DNA of 64,000 nt from Pseudomonadota bacterium. Lineage in GTDB: Bacteria; Pseudomonadota; Gammaproteobacteria; Burkholderiales; JABEVD01. The notes beneath the pieces are model-generated. The model was not told the DNA's origin, did no database searches, and saw only the letters and a program-made list of their open reading frames with translations. Shown in pieces: positions 45,312 through 53,689 of this stretch. Position numbers and translations under genes: made by a program. Every line of letters starts with the position of its first letter. The first letter of the stretch is position 1. The stretch lies in contig JAJZTQ010000003.1 in the NCBI GenBank assembly GCA_021848825.1, forward strand, positions 1-64,000, written 5' to 3'.

Positions 45312-46802
45312 CTAGTCGGCAGGGCGCATCTGGGGAAAGAGGATGACGTCCCGGATGCTCGGGCTGTCGGTCAGCAGCATGACGAGCCTGTCTATGCCGA
45401 TTCCTTCTCCGGCAGTAGGGGGGAGGCCATGCTCGAGCGCCCTGATATAGTCGGCGTCATAATGCATCGCCTCCATGTCCCCCGATTCCTTCTGTCTCAC
45501 CTGTTCCATGAATCTTTCCGCCTGATCTTCAGGGTCGTTGAGTTCGGAAAAGCCGTTTGCGATTTCGCGTCCGGCGATGAAGAGCTCGAACCGGTCGGTG
45601 ATGGAAGGATTCCTGTCGTTTCGCCTTGCCAATGGGGAGGCTTCCGCAGGGTAGTCGACAATGAAGGTGGGCTCGAAGAGAAGATGCTCAGTCGTTTCCT
45701 CGAACAGCGAGAGCTGCAGTCCCCCCACGCCATCCGTTTTCTTGTAGTGGGCGCCCAGTTCGTCGAGCTTGGAAATCAGATAGGGGCGGCTTTCGAGTTC
45801 GGTTTCACTGTATTCAGGATGGTATTGCCTGATCGCCTGGGAAAGCGTGAGGCGCTGGAAAGGTTTGCCGAAATCGAGATGCTTGCCCTGATATTCGAAA
45901 TGCACCTTTCCCAGCGTCGCCAATGCCACTTCCCTGAAGAGTGCTTCGGTGAAATCCATCAGGTAGCGGTAGTCCCGGTAGGCTTCGTAGAATTCGATCA
46001 TGGTGAATTCGGGATTGTGCCTCGTCGACATGCCCTCGTTCCTGAAATTCCTGTTTATCTCGAACACCTTTTCCATTCCGCCCACGACAAGGCGCTTCAG
46101 ATAGAGCTCGGGCGCTATCCTCAAGTAGAGCTCCATGTCCAGCGTGTTGTGGTGCGTGACGAAGGGTCTCGCCGATGCGCCCCCGGGAATGGGGTGCATC
46201 ATCGGTGTTTCGACCTCAAGGTAGCCCTTTTTCGAAAAGAACAGGCGCATCGCCTGGATGATCTTCGATCTTGCGATGAACGTATCGCGCGTTTCCGCGC
46301 TCGCGATCAGGTCGAGATAGCGGAAGCGGTATTTGCTTTCCTGGTCGGTGAGGCCGTGGAATTTCTCGGGCAGCGGGCGCAACGCCTTTGAAAGCAGCCT
46401 GATTTCCCGGACTTCTACCGAAAGCTCGCCGGTCTTGGTCTTGAAGAGCCTGCCCTTCGCGCCGAGGATGTCGCCGAGATCGTGATGCTTGAAGGCTTCG
46501 TGCGCCTCCGCTCCGGCTATGTCGTTGGTGATGTAGAGCTGTATCCTTCCGCTCATGTCCTGCAATGTGGCGAAGCTCGCTTTTCCCATCACCCGCTTCA
46601 GCATCATCCTGCCGGCGACGGAGACTTCTATCGATTTTTCCTTCAGTTCGTCGTTTTCGAGCGAATCGTATTGCCCGTGGAGATCGGCTGCGAGATGCTC
46701 CCTTTCGAAATCGTTCGGGAAAGCGATGCCTTTTTCGCGCAATGCCGCGAGCTTCGCGCGGCGCTCGGCCACGATCTGGTTTTCGTCCTGTTGTTCTGCC
46801 AT
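45312..46802 (-). CDS. lysS: Lysine--tRNA ligase (class II)
   Basis: This cytoplasmic class IIb synthetase has 496 residues. An N-terminal OB-fold anticodon-binding domain (about 50-160) precedes the catalytic core with motif 1 ([17 protein letters not shown]), motif 2 ([20 protein letters not shown]) and motif 3 ([13 protein letters not shown]). GAGG stands before the ATG at 46802 and a perfect TATAAT lies about 40 bases upstream. Confidence 0.98.
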   Translation of the reverse strand: MAEQQDENQIVAERRAKLAALREKGIAFPNDFEREHLAADLHGQYDSLENDELKEKSIEVSVAGRMMLKRVMGKASFATLQDMSGRIQLYITNDIAGAEAHEAFKHHDLGDILGAKGRLFKTKTGELSVEVREIRLLSKALRPLPEKFHGLTDQESKYRFRYLDLIASAETRDTFIARSKIIQAMRLFFSKKGYLEVETPMMHPIPGGASARPFVTHHNTLDMELYLRIAPELYLKRLVVGGMEKVFEINRNFRNEGMSTRHNPEFTMIEFYEAYRDYRYLMDFTEALFREVALATLGKVHFEYQGKHLDFGKPFQRLTLSQAIRQYHPEYSETELESRPYLISKLDELGAHYKKTDGVGGLQLSLFEETTEHLLFEPTFIVDYPAEASPLARRNDRNPSITDRFELFIAGREIANGFSELNDPEDQAERFMEQVRQKESGDMEAMHYDADYIRALEHGLPPTAGEGIGIDRLVMLLTDSPSIRDVILFPQMRPAD

Positions 46803-46841
46803 GTCCTCAACGCCCGAAGGATCCGTTCAAAAATGACGGAA

Positions 46842-46847
46842 ATTATA
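46842..46847 (-). promoter_or_regulatory. -10 box of lysS
   Basis: A perfect TATAAT on the minus strand (46847-46842), about 40 bases before the lysS start. TGGCAG, 18 bases further upstream, is a weak -35 candidate. Confidence 0.5.
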
Positions 46848-46921
46848 GCATTCCGCTCGCCTCCCCTGCCAGCCTGGGGGATGGACTAGAATGGAATCTG
46901 ATGAGGCGCCTGGAGGAAGCC

Positions 46922-47449
46922 ATGAAGCGGGACTTTCCCCTCGATGAAGTATACGGATTGCTGGAGACAGGGCCTGTCGTGCTGATCACGACCGCCTGGA
47001 ACGGCACGCAGGATGTCATGACCCAGTCCTGGCACATGATGATCGAATTCGAGCCGCCTGTCATCGCCTGCGTGGTCAGCAATGCCAACTACAGCTTCGG
47101 CCTTCTGGACAAAAGCGGAGAATGCGCGATCAACATTCCGACCTTCGAATTGGCCGACAAGGTGGTCGCCTGCGGCAATTCCAGCGGAAGAGACATCGAC
47201 AAGTTCGAGGCTTTTTCGCTGAAAAGGGAAAAGGCGTCGCTGATCTCCGCGCCATTGATCGACGAATGCTATGCCAATCTGGAATGCAGGGTGATAGACA
47301 GGGTGCAGACCTACGGGATTTTCATTCTGGAGGTGTTGAAGGCGTGGGTGAATCAGGATCTCAAGGCGCCCAGAACGATGCATCACAGGGGGCATGGCGA
47401 ATTCATGATCGCCGGGGAGACAATACGCCTGCCTTCAAAAATGAAATGA
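46922..47449 (+). CDS. Flavin reductase-like domain protein
   Basis: The 175-residue protein has the FMN-binding split-barrel fold of flavin reductases: VYGLLETGPVVLITTAWNG, NVMTQSWHMMIEFEPP-like segments with the conserved SWH, and NANYSF followed by ECAINIP. Such proteins bind FMN and reduce flavins, or act as NAD(P)H:flavin oxidoreductases; the partner enzyme is not adjacent. The start at 46922 follows GGAGG; an ATG at 46901 has no such site. A hairpin follows the stop. Confidence 0.9.
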   Translation: MKRDFPLDEVYGLLETGPVVLITTAWNGTQDVMTQSWHMMIEFEPPVIACVVSNANYSFGLLDKSGECAINIPTFELADKVVACGNSSGRDIDKFEAFSLKREKASLISAPLIDECYANLECRVIDRVQTYGIFILEVLKAWVNQDLKAPRTMHHRGHGEFMIAGETIRLPSKMK

Positions 47450-47452
47450 ATC

Positions 47453-47470
47453 AGGGCGTATTAACGCCCT
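47453..47470. terminator. Hairpin shared by two convergent genes
   Basis: AGGGCGT-ATTA-ACGCCCT is a perfect seven-base inverted repeat filling the 19-base gap between the stops of the flavin reductase and MBL-fold genes. It lacks a T-tract on either strand. Confidence 0.45.
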
Positions 47471-48350
47471 AGAATTCGATGCCTTCGCCTTCCATCGCAA
47501 GGCGGTATTCCATGCCTTCTGAAGGGGAGTTTTCCTGAACCGAGGCGAAAATCGCTTCGAGCTCCTCGTCGCTCCTGGTGGGTTCATGGTGGGTGAAATA
47601 AAGCACCTTTGCGCCCGCTGCCCTTGCAAGGCTGATGGACGAATCGTAGCTGCCGTGCCCCCATCCCTTCTTATGGGGATATTCCTCGGTCGTGTAGCTC
47701 GAATCGGCGATGACGACATCCACTCCCCTGATCGCGTTGTGAATGGCGGCCTCTCTTTCCCTGATGATCCGGCCGTATTCGATAGCGCCTTCGTCTTCGG
47801 CAGAATAGATGTTCTGATGGGGTTCGTGGTCGCCGGTGAAGAATACGGATTTTCCCTCGCAGTCTATGCGGTAGCCGAAATTCACGACCGGATGGTTGAG
47901 GAGGATAGGCGTGACCAGGGATCGGCCGACCTTTACCGGGATTCCAGGGGCGAGCGTGGCATATTCTATACCGGCTTTCAGTTCTGCTTCCCTGATCGGG
48001 AAAAAGCTGTACTGCAGCTGGATGGCCATCACCTGTTCCACGCCCCGGTTCGAAACGACGTCGTACGAGCCGTGTATCTTGAGGCGATTCCCGGGAATGA
48101 AGAGCGGTATGAAGAAGGGGAGGCCCTGGATGTGATCCCAGTGGCTGTGCGTGATGAAAAGGTTGGCATCGACCGGCATTTGCCCGAGCAGCGACTGGGA
48201 AAGCTGATAGATCCCCGTGCCGGCATCGAGGATGATGAGGTCATTCGTGTCGGTGCGGATTTCGATGCAGGTCGTGTTGCCGCCGTATCTGACGGTCCTG
48301 GCGCCGGGAACGGGAATGGAGCCGCGCACTCCCCAGAACTTGATCTTCAC
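47469..48350 (-). CDS. MBL-fold metallohydrolase (PhnP/RNase Z-like)
   Basis: The 294-residue protein has the metallo-beta-lactamase fold with FWGVRGSIPVPG at the start, the HxHxDH site in THSHWDHIQG, GDHEPHQN as the next metal ligand segment, and FTHHEP near the end. The opening is typical of cyclic-phosphodiesterase-like MBL proteins often paired with HDOD or two-component genes. The GTG at 48350 has GGGAG upstream and overlaps the HDOD gene stop (GTGA). A longer frame exists upstream but only shadows that gene. Confidence 0.9.
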   Translation of the reverse strand: MKIKFWGVRGSIPVPGARTVRYGGNTTCIEIRTDTNDLIILDAGTGIYQLSQSLLGQMPVDANLFITHSHWDHIQGLPFFIPLFIPGNRLKIHGSYDVVSNRGVEQVMAIQLQYSFFPIREAELKAGIEYATLAPGIPVKVGRSLVTPILLNHPVVNFGYRIDCEGKSVFFTGDHEPHQNIYSAEDEGAIEYGRIIREREAAIHNAIRGVDVVIADSSYTTEEYPHKKGWGHGSYDSSISLARAAGAKVLYFTHHEPTRSDEELEAIFASVQENSPSEGMEYRLAMEGEGIEF

Positions 48351-49174
48351 GAAGGGGCTCCCAGATTCAAAAATAGCGCTGTTTCCTCGCGGATTTTCTT
48401 GATGTCCTCTTCCGAAATGATGGATTCGGCCGCAGGCTGCTCTTCGAAGAGCGCGTTGCCCGAAAAGCCGAGCCCTTTCTTCTTGCAGAGATGATTCGCC
48501 GAGATCACGCAATCCAGAATGCTCGAGCCGTGAATGCCGGCGTCGTGGTGGTATCGCATGGCTTGCACGATGGAGTCCGGAAGCTGCCATTTTTCCGCGA
48601 GCAGCGATCCCATACGGCAATGGTCTGTGCCCAGGATTTGTCTTTCGGCGAGATGCAGGGGAATCGCTTCGTTTTTCGAAAGATCGAGGGCGAGCCTGAA
48701 CTCTTCCGCCATGTACTGGGCGAATACGACCTTGCCGAAATCGTGAAGCAGCCCGGCGATATGGCAATCGGTCGAATCGGCTGACGGATCGGTCCTGCTG
48801 CAAAGGAGCTTGGCCACACCTGCCACGTAAAGGGAATGAAGCAGGTACTGATGCATGTCGAGGCAGGCTTTGTTCTGCCTGGGAAGCATGCCCATGGAGG
48901 CGATGCCCAGCGCAAGATTCTTGATCGTGTTGAAGCCGAGGTAGGCGATTGCGCGGTCTATGGAGGTGATTCTGCCGGGAACAGGGTAGTAGGGGGAATT
49001 GAGCGCTTTCAGGACCTTTGCAGCCATGACCGGATCGCTCTCGACGACCGATGCGACTTCCCTTGGCGAACAATCGATGTTCCTCGACAATGCCAGGATC
49101 TTCTGCACGCTCTTGGGAAATGCCGGCATCTTCTCGACGGCGGCATAGAATTTTCCGGCCAGTTCGCCCGGCAT
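48347..49174 (-). CDS. HDOD-domain signalling protein
   Basis: The 275-residue single-domain protein has HDOD spanning about residues 15-215 (PAFPKSVQKILALSRNIDCSP, VVESDPVMAAKVLKALNSPYY, AIAYLGFNTIKNLALGIA, HIAGLLHDFGKVVFAQY). Unlike most HDOD proteins it retains an HD-like LLHDFGK, so hydrolase activity is not excluded. It is the middle gene of the uspA-HDOD-MBL run and is coupled to the MBL gene by a GTGA overlap. Confidence 0.92.
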   Translation of the reverse strand: MPGELAGKFYAAVEKMPAFPKSVQKILALSRNIDCSPREVASVVESDPVMAAKVLKALNSPYYPVPGRITSIDRAIAYLGFNTIKNLALGIASMGMLPRQNKACLDMHQYLLHSLYVAGVAKLLCSRTDPSADSTDCHIAGLLHDFGKVVFAQYMAEEFRLALDLSKNEAIPLHLAERQILGTDHCRMGSLLAEKWQLPDSIVQAMRYHHDAGIHGSSILDCVISANHLCKKKGLGFSGNALFEEQPAAESIISEEDIKKIREETALFLNLGAPS

Positions 49175-49179
49175 TCGAT

Positions 49180-49638
49180 TCAGTCCTCGGGATGGCGGAA
49201 TAGCATGACGGGGATGTCGCAGCCGTTCAACACTTCTTCCGCGTTGTTTTCGGCAAGAAAGCCTGGGAATCCCTTTTTCCCGCTCGAAGTCATCCAGATG
49301 AGGTCGCAGTTCCGCGCTTTCGCGACCCTGACTATCGCTTCAGGAATGCTCTGGTCTCGGGTACAGTAGCAGGTGCAATCCACGCCTGCATCGTTCGCAG
49401 CGGACTCGACGAAAGACATGGCCTGGATCGCGGTCTCAAGCACGCTGTTCTCCATGTGCACCGCCATGTTCGAATCCGAATAGCGGACATCCTGCAGGGA
49501 GAAGAGGGTAGCATGCTCTTCCGCGACATGGAATCCGGTCACGGCGGCGCCGATCATTCTTGCAAATTCCACGCCTTTTCTGACGATTTCCTCCGCGAGT
49601 TCGGAGCCGTCTGTAGGCAGTAGAATATGCTTGAACAT
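49180..49638 (-). CDS. Universal stress protein, UspA family
   Basis: The 152-residue single Usp domain starts FKHILLPTDGSELAEEIV. The C-terminal ATP-loop typical of ATP-binding Usp proteins (G-2x-G-9x-G-S/T) is not clear; the segment reads WMTSSGKKGFPGFLAENNAEEVL. The start follows GGGAGAAAACC. It is five bases before the HDOD gene, the first of a three-gene unit. The 196-base gap upstream (49639-49834) contains a CATAAT-type -10 candidate but no gene I can support. Confidence 0.9.
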   Translation of the reverse strand: MFKHILLPTDGSELAEEIVRKGVEFARMIGAAVTGFHVAEEHATLFSLQDVRYSDSNMAVHMENSVLETAIQAMSFVESAANDAGVDCTCYCTRDQSIPEAIVRVAKARNCDLIWMTSSGKKGFPGFLAENNAEEVLNGCDIPVMLFRHPED

Positions 49639-49834
49639 GGTTTTCTCCCGTTAACAGGCTACTGTAAAACGATTGCGTTTGTCATTATGGCGTTGAAAAA
49701 TGGCTCAAAATGCTCCTACGATCTGTAAACTGCACTTTTTGCGAGTTGGGCAAAAAAACGCCCATCCCTGCCAGACCCATTTCGTCATTTTTCTCCTGGT
49801 CCCGACTGCGCTCATGACCTTTTTCAGCAGCCCG

Positions 49835-50939
49835 TTAAACGCCCTGCTTGAGGCTCGCCGAAATGAAATCGTCCAGGTCGCCGTCCAGAACGGCCTGGGT
49901 ATTGCCCACCTCGTGATTGGTGCGAAGGTCCTTGATCCTGGACTGATCCAGCACATAGGATCTGATCTGGTGTCCCCAGCCTATGTCGCTCTTCGATTCT
50001 TCAAGAGCCTGTTTCTCCTCGTTCTTTTTCCTGAGCTCGGCTTCGTAAAGCTTCGCCTTCAGCATGCTCATCGCTTCGGCCTTGTTCTTGTGCTGCGACC
50101 TGTCGTTCTGGCACTGCACCACGATGTTGGTGGGAAGATGGGTGATGCGGATTGCTGAATCCGTCTTGTTGATGTGCTGCCCGCCCGCGCCGGATGCCCT
50201 GAATGTGTCTATTCTGAGGTCTGCAGGGTTGATCGTGATCTCGATCGAATCGTCGACTTCCGGATAGACGAAAACGCTTGCGAACGAGGTATGGCGGCGG
50301 TTTCCCGAGTCGAAGGGGGATTTCCGCACCAGTCGGTGCACGCCTGTTTCGGTCCTGAGATAGCCGTAGGCATATTCTCCCCCGACCTTGAGCGTCGCGC
50401 TCTTGATTCCAGCGACTTCCCCTTCGGACTCCTCGAGCACTTCGACCTTGAAGCCGCGCCTTTCGCAATATTTCAGATACATGCGCTCGAGCATGGAAGC
50501 CCAGTCCTGCGCCTCGGTTCCCCCCGAGCCTGCCTGGATGTCGATGAAGCAGTTGTTCGGATCCATGGGATTGGCGAACATTCGCCTGAATTCCAGCGCT
50601 TCGACCGATTTCTCGATCTCCAGGGCGTCCGTCCCCAGGCTTTCCAGCGTTTCGTCATCCCCTTCGGCTTCCGCCATTTCGAAAAGGGCCAGCGCATCCC
50701 CTAGGGACCGGTCTATTCTTTTCAGGTTGTCGACGACTTCTTCCAGCGCCTTCTTCTCCTTGCCGAGCTCCTGCGCCTTCTTCGGATCTTCCCATACCGC
50801 CGGATCCTCGGCGAGTCTCGTGACTTCCGTCAGCCTTTCTTCCTTGGCATCGAAGTCAAAGATACCCCCGTAGTTGGGCTTCCCGGCTCCTCAGGTCGTG
50901 CAGGCGGTTGGAAATCGCGTTGAGTCTTTCAGCTTCCAT
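49835..50939 (-). CDS. prfB: Peptide chain release factor 2 (programmed +1 frameshift)
   Basis: RF2 reads UAA and UGA. The gene starts at 50939 ([18 protein letters not shown]…) and meets an in-frame TGA at codon 28 (50858-50856) within CGGGGGTATCTTTGAC. A +1 shift there continues as [12 protein letters not shown]… into the long downstream frame with SPF (residue near 210, codon recognition) and GGQ in [11 protein letters not shown] (peptide release). The full product is about 367 residues, close to E. coli RF2. Taking the first ATG of the downstream frame (50677) would lose about 87 residues. Confidence 0.96.
50855..50870 (-). promoter_or_regulatory. RF2 autoregulatory frameshift site
   Basis: CGGGGG-TAT-CTT-TGA-C differs from the E. 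coli prfB site by one base (AGGGGG there). The Shine-Dalgarno-like GGGGG three bases before the CTT slip codon, the poor TGA-C stop context and the +1 frame continuation are all in place. When RF2 is scarce, ribosomes shift and make more. Confidence 0.95.
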
Positions 50940-50966
50940 GATGTTTCCAGTGACACAAATCTTACA

Positions 50967-52265
50967 TTATACATAATGCATCAGGATCAGGGCGGAAATG
51001 ACGCCTACGGCCACCGCGAGCATCCCGCCTGAACAGCGTTTTCCCAGCGTGCTGCCGCCTATGAAAAAGACCAGTCCGAGCTTGAAGGCGATGTTGGAAA
51101 GCAGTGCGAGGCTGATGGCTGTGGCGGCATCGAGCGAGGCCAGCTTTCCAAGCGACATCAGCCTTAGGCTGGAAAGCGTGATGGCGTCGACATCGGTGAG
51201 TCCTGAAATCAGCGCAACGCCGTAGAGGCCGCGGCTTCCGGAATAGTCTGAAATCCATGCCGAACAGAACAGCACGATGGCGTAGAGCAGCCCAAATCCG
51301 AGCGCTGCGCGTATTTCCGCGGGATTGCCGATCCGGGGCATGACCGTCGCGCTTTTTTCGAGAAGCTTTCCATACCAGTAGGCTGCGCTTGCGAGCCCGA
51401 ACAGCAGGCCTGTTCCGAGGATGGGAAGAAGGATCGGCAGGATGGCAGGGGAAACGATCGCGCAGACGACGGAGAGCCTCGCCAGCACCATCAGGTTGGC
51501 GAGCAGGATGACCACGACGGCAAGCTGCATGATCCTGGGGTTTTCCCTGTTGTTGCGAGCATAGGCAAGGGTTGTCGCGGTGCTCGACACGAGTCCCCCG
51601 AGCAGTCCGAGCAGCGGGGCGCCGTGGCGCTCCCCGACGATGCGAAGCGCGATGTACCCCGAAAGGCTGATGCCGGAGATCAATACCACCATGAGCCAGA
51701 TCTGATGGGGGTTGAGCGCAAGGTAGGGGCCGTAGTTCCTGTCCGGAAGAACGGGCAGGATGATGAAGGTCAGAACCGAAAACTGCAGCATTGAGATCAG
51801 GTCACGCCTTGTCAGGCTTTGCGTGAGGCCTTTGAGTTCGCTCTTGTAATAGAGCAGGATGGTGGTGGTGATGGCTAGCATCACGGCAAGCGTGGCATAG
51901 CCGTACCAGACCAGCGCGCCCAGTCCGTAGCAGATGATGATCGCTGCGACTGTGGTCGTCCCCGGATCGCCTTCCGGATTTCTTTCCCTGAGATAGGCTG
52001 CAACCGTCATGAATCCGACGATCAAGACTCCCGCGAAAAGGATCCAGGGGGATTTCGTTTCGTCGGAGAGGAGCCCCGAGATCGTGCCGAAAAGCGAGAC
52101 CAGCGCGAAGGTTCTGAGCCCTGCCTTGGCGGCAGGGCTTCTTTCCCGCTCGAGACCGATCAGGAGCCCGATGCCTAGGCTCTTGACGAAGGCGGGAAGA
52201 TGCTCGAGGCCGTTTCCCTGGGCGAAGGAGAAATCCATCTGGTTACAAAAATCCGCTTTTGACAT
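50967..52265 (-). CDS. MgtC/SapB-DUF4010 membrane protein
   Basis: The 432-residue polytopic protein has an N-terminal MgtC/SapB domain (LGIGLLIGLERERSPAAKAGLRTFALVSLFG) and a C-terminal DUF4010 region (GLYGVALISGLTDVDAITLSSLRLMS…). About twelve membrane helices are expected. MgtC proteins influence Mg2+ and membrane-energy homeostasis; the role of the DUF4010 fusions is unclear. An ATG at 52238 is an alternative start. A TTGACA facing the divergent tolC gene overlaps its first codons. Confidence 0.92.
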   Translation of the reverse strand: MSKADFCNQMDFSFAQGNGLEHLPAFVKSLGIGLLIGLERERSPAAKAGLRTFALVSLFGTISGLLSDETKSPWILFAGVLIVGFMTVAAYLRERNPEGDPGTTTVAAIIICYGLGALVWYGYATLAVMLAITTTILLYYKSELKGLTQSLTRRDLISMLQFSVLTFIILPVLPDRNYGPYLALNPHQIWLMVVLISGISLSGYIALRIVGERHGAPLLGLLGGLVSSTATTLAYARNNRENPRIMQLAVVVILLANLMVLARLSVVCAIVSPAILPILLPILGTGLLFGLASAAYWYGKLLEKSATVMPRIGNPAEIRAALGFGLLYAIVLFCSAWISDYSGSRGLYGVALISGLTDVDAITLSSLRLMSLGKLASLDAATAISLALLSNIAFKLGLVFFIGGSTLGKRCSGGMLAVAVGVISALILMHYV

Positions 52266-52287
52266 ATCCTGTTTACATTATGATGAT
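52259..52287 (+). promoter_or_regulatory. Candidate promoter of the tolC-macAB operon
   Basis: TTGACA (52259-52264) is a perfect -35; after 17 bases GATGAT (52282-52287) matches four of six -10 positions. It lies 32 bases before the tolC-like start. Confidence 0.5.
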
Positions 52288-52318
52288 CAAATAGAGCGGA
52301 TACCAGTCTAAATAGGGA

Positions 52319-53689
52319 ATGAACATCAGAATCTGGATAGTCCTGGCCTTCTTTTTCTGCCGGGGGGCGCAGGCGTCGGGACTCGATGACCCCTTTTCGA
52401 CCGAAAACATGACGGCGGCCTCGCCATGCAGCTTCACCTATGATGGCCATGGTGCGTTGTCCCTGGCTGACGTCGTCGAGCGTGCGCTGTGCAATAATCC
52501 TCAAACGCGGGCTGCGTGGGCGAATGCCAGGGTCCAGGCGGCCCAGGTCGGGGTCGCCGAAAGCGCTTATTTGCCGACGCTGAATGCCAATATCGCGTCC
52601 AGCGAGACCAGGAATTCCTCCATCCTGGACAGGCTTCAGGGTGCCAGCAGTTCATTTTTCAGCCAGACCGGGACGACGCTTTCGCTTTCCTACCTGCTAT
52701 ACGATTTCGGCGCAAGAAATGCCAATCTCGAGAATGCCAGACAGACGCTGGTCGCCTTGAACGAGACCAGGGATGCGACCATACAGAGCGTGTTCCTCTC
52801 CGCCGTTCAGGCCTATTACGGACTTTTTGCCAATCAGGCTTCTGTCGATTCCGCGCTTCTATCGGAAAAGTCGAGCCTGGAGGGGCTGAATGCGGCCTCG
52901 ACAAGGCGAAAGATAGGGACGGCGACGCTCGCTGACGAACTCCAGGCAAAGACCGCCTATCAGCAGGCCGTGCTCAACAGGGTCACGGCGCAGGGAAACG
53001 AGAAGACAGCCGAAGGCGTGCTGGCGAATACCATGGGGATGGATGCCGATCATCCGCTCGAAATTCTCCCGCCGGGCATCTCGCCAGACGAGCATTTCGA
53101 GCGGGATCTCAAGCGGCTGATAGATGAGGCGAAGCGCGCCCGGCCCGATCTCAAGGCAGCAGAGGCGCAGCTTGCCGCCGCGAAAGCGAGCGTCGATGCG
53201 GCCGCCGCTTCAGGGATGCCGACCATCACGCTGAATGTCGGGCAGAACTATACGCATTCCAGCATTTACGACCCCTACAGGAGCACTTCCTTCGGCGTGA
53301 CCGTCAACATGCCGCTCTTCACGGGATTCAATACCACCTACCAGATCAGGGCAGCCCAGGCCCAGGTCGAGGCATCTTCAGCCTCGCGTGACAAGATCGC
53401 GATGCAGGTTTCGCTTGACGTGTGGAAAGCCTACCAGACGCTGGTGACGGCGACCGATGCGCTGAAATCGACTTCCGTTCTGCTCCAGAGCGCGACCGAA
53501 TCGGAGAAGCTGCAAATGGGCAGATACAAGGCGGGAGTGGGTTTGATCACGGATCTTCTGACGGCTGAGGCGGCGCTTGCCAATGCAAGGCAACAGCGTG
53601 TTCAGGCGATATACAATTGGCAGATGGACAAGGCGGCGCTCGCCCAGGCAGTCGGCGTGCTGACCGAAATCCCGAAGAAAGCAGAATAG
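52319..53689 (+). CDS. tolC: TolC-family outer-membrane efflux protein
   Basis: The 456-residue outer-membrane channel has a signal peptide (MNIRIWIVLAFFFCRGAQA) and two OEP repeats with the long helical hairpins: NNPQTRAAWANARVQAAQVGVAESAYLPTLNA and the second repeat ARPDLKAAEAQLAAAKASVDAA. The final RYKAGVGLITDLLTAEAALANARQQ is typical. Its stop codon abuts the adaptor start, so it is cotranscribed with the macA- and macB-like genes and would form the outer duct of that pump. Confidence 0.94.
   Translation: MNIRIWIVLAFFFCRGAQASGLDDPFSTENMTAASPCSFTYDGHGALSLADVVERALCNNPQTRAAWANARVQAAQVGVAESAYLPTLNANIASSETRNSSILDRLQGASSSFFSQTGTTLSLSYLLYDFGARNANLENARQTLVALNETRDATIQSVFLSAVQAYYGLFANQASVDSALLSEKSSLEGLNAASTRRKIGTATLADELQAKTAYQQAVLNRVTAQGNEKTAEGVLANTMGMDADHPLEILPPGISPDEHFERDLKRLIDEAKRARPDLKAAEAQLAAAKASVDAAAASGMPTITLNVGQNYTHSSIYDPYRSTSFGVTVNMPLFTGFNTTYQIRAAQAQVEASSASRDKIAMQVSLDVWKAYQTLVTATDALKSTSVLLQSATESEKLQMGRYKAGVGLITDLLTAEAALANARQQRVQAIYNWQMDKAALAQAVGVLTEIPKKAE

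Noticed and set aside
47469-49073. A 534-residue version of the MBL protein starting upstream at 49073
   Set aside because: The first 240 residues are Arg/Pro-rich shadow of the HDOD gene; the domain begins at the GTG at 48350, which has a ribosome site and GTGA coupling.
49835-50677. A short RF2 starting at the ATG at 50677
   Set aside because: The conserved N-terminal domain and the canonical frameshift site lie upstream, so the full gene starts at 50939.
50856-50858. In-frame TGA in prfB read as selenocysteine or as a mutation
   Set aside because: The surrounding CGGGGGTATCTTTGAC is the known RF2 frameshift signal; no selenocysteine element is needed.
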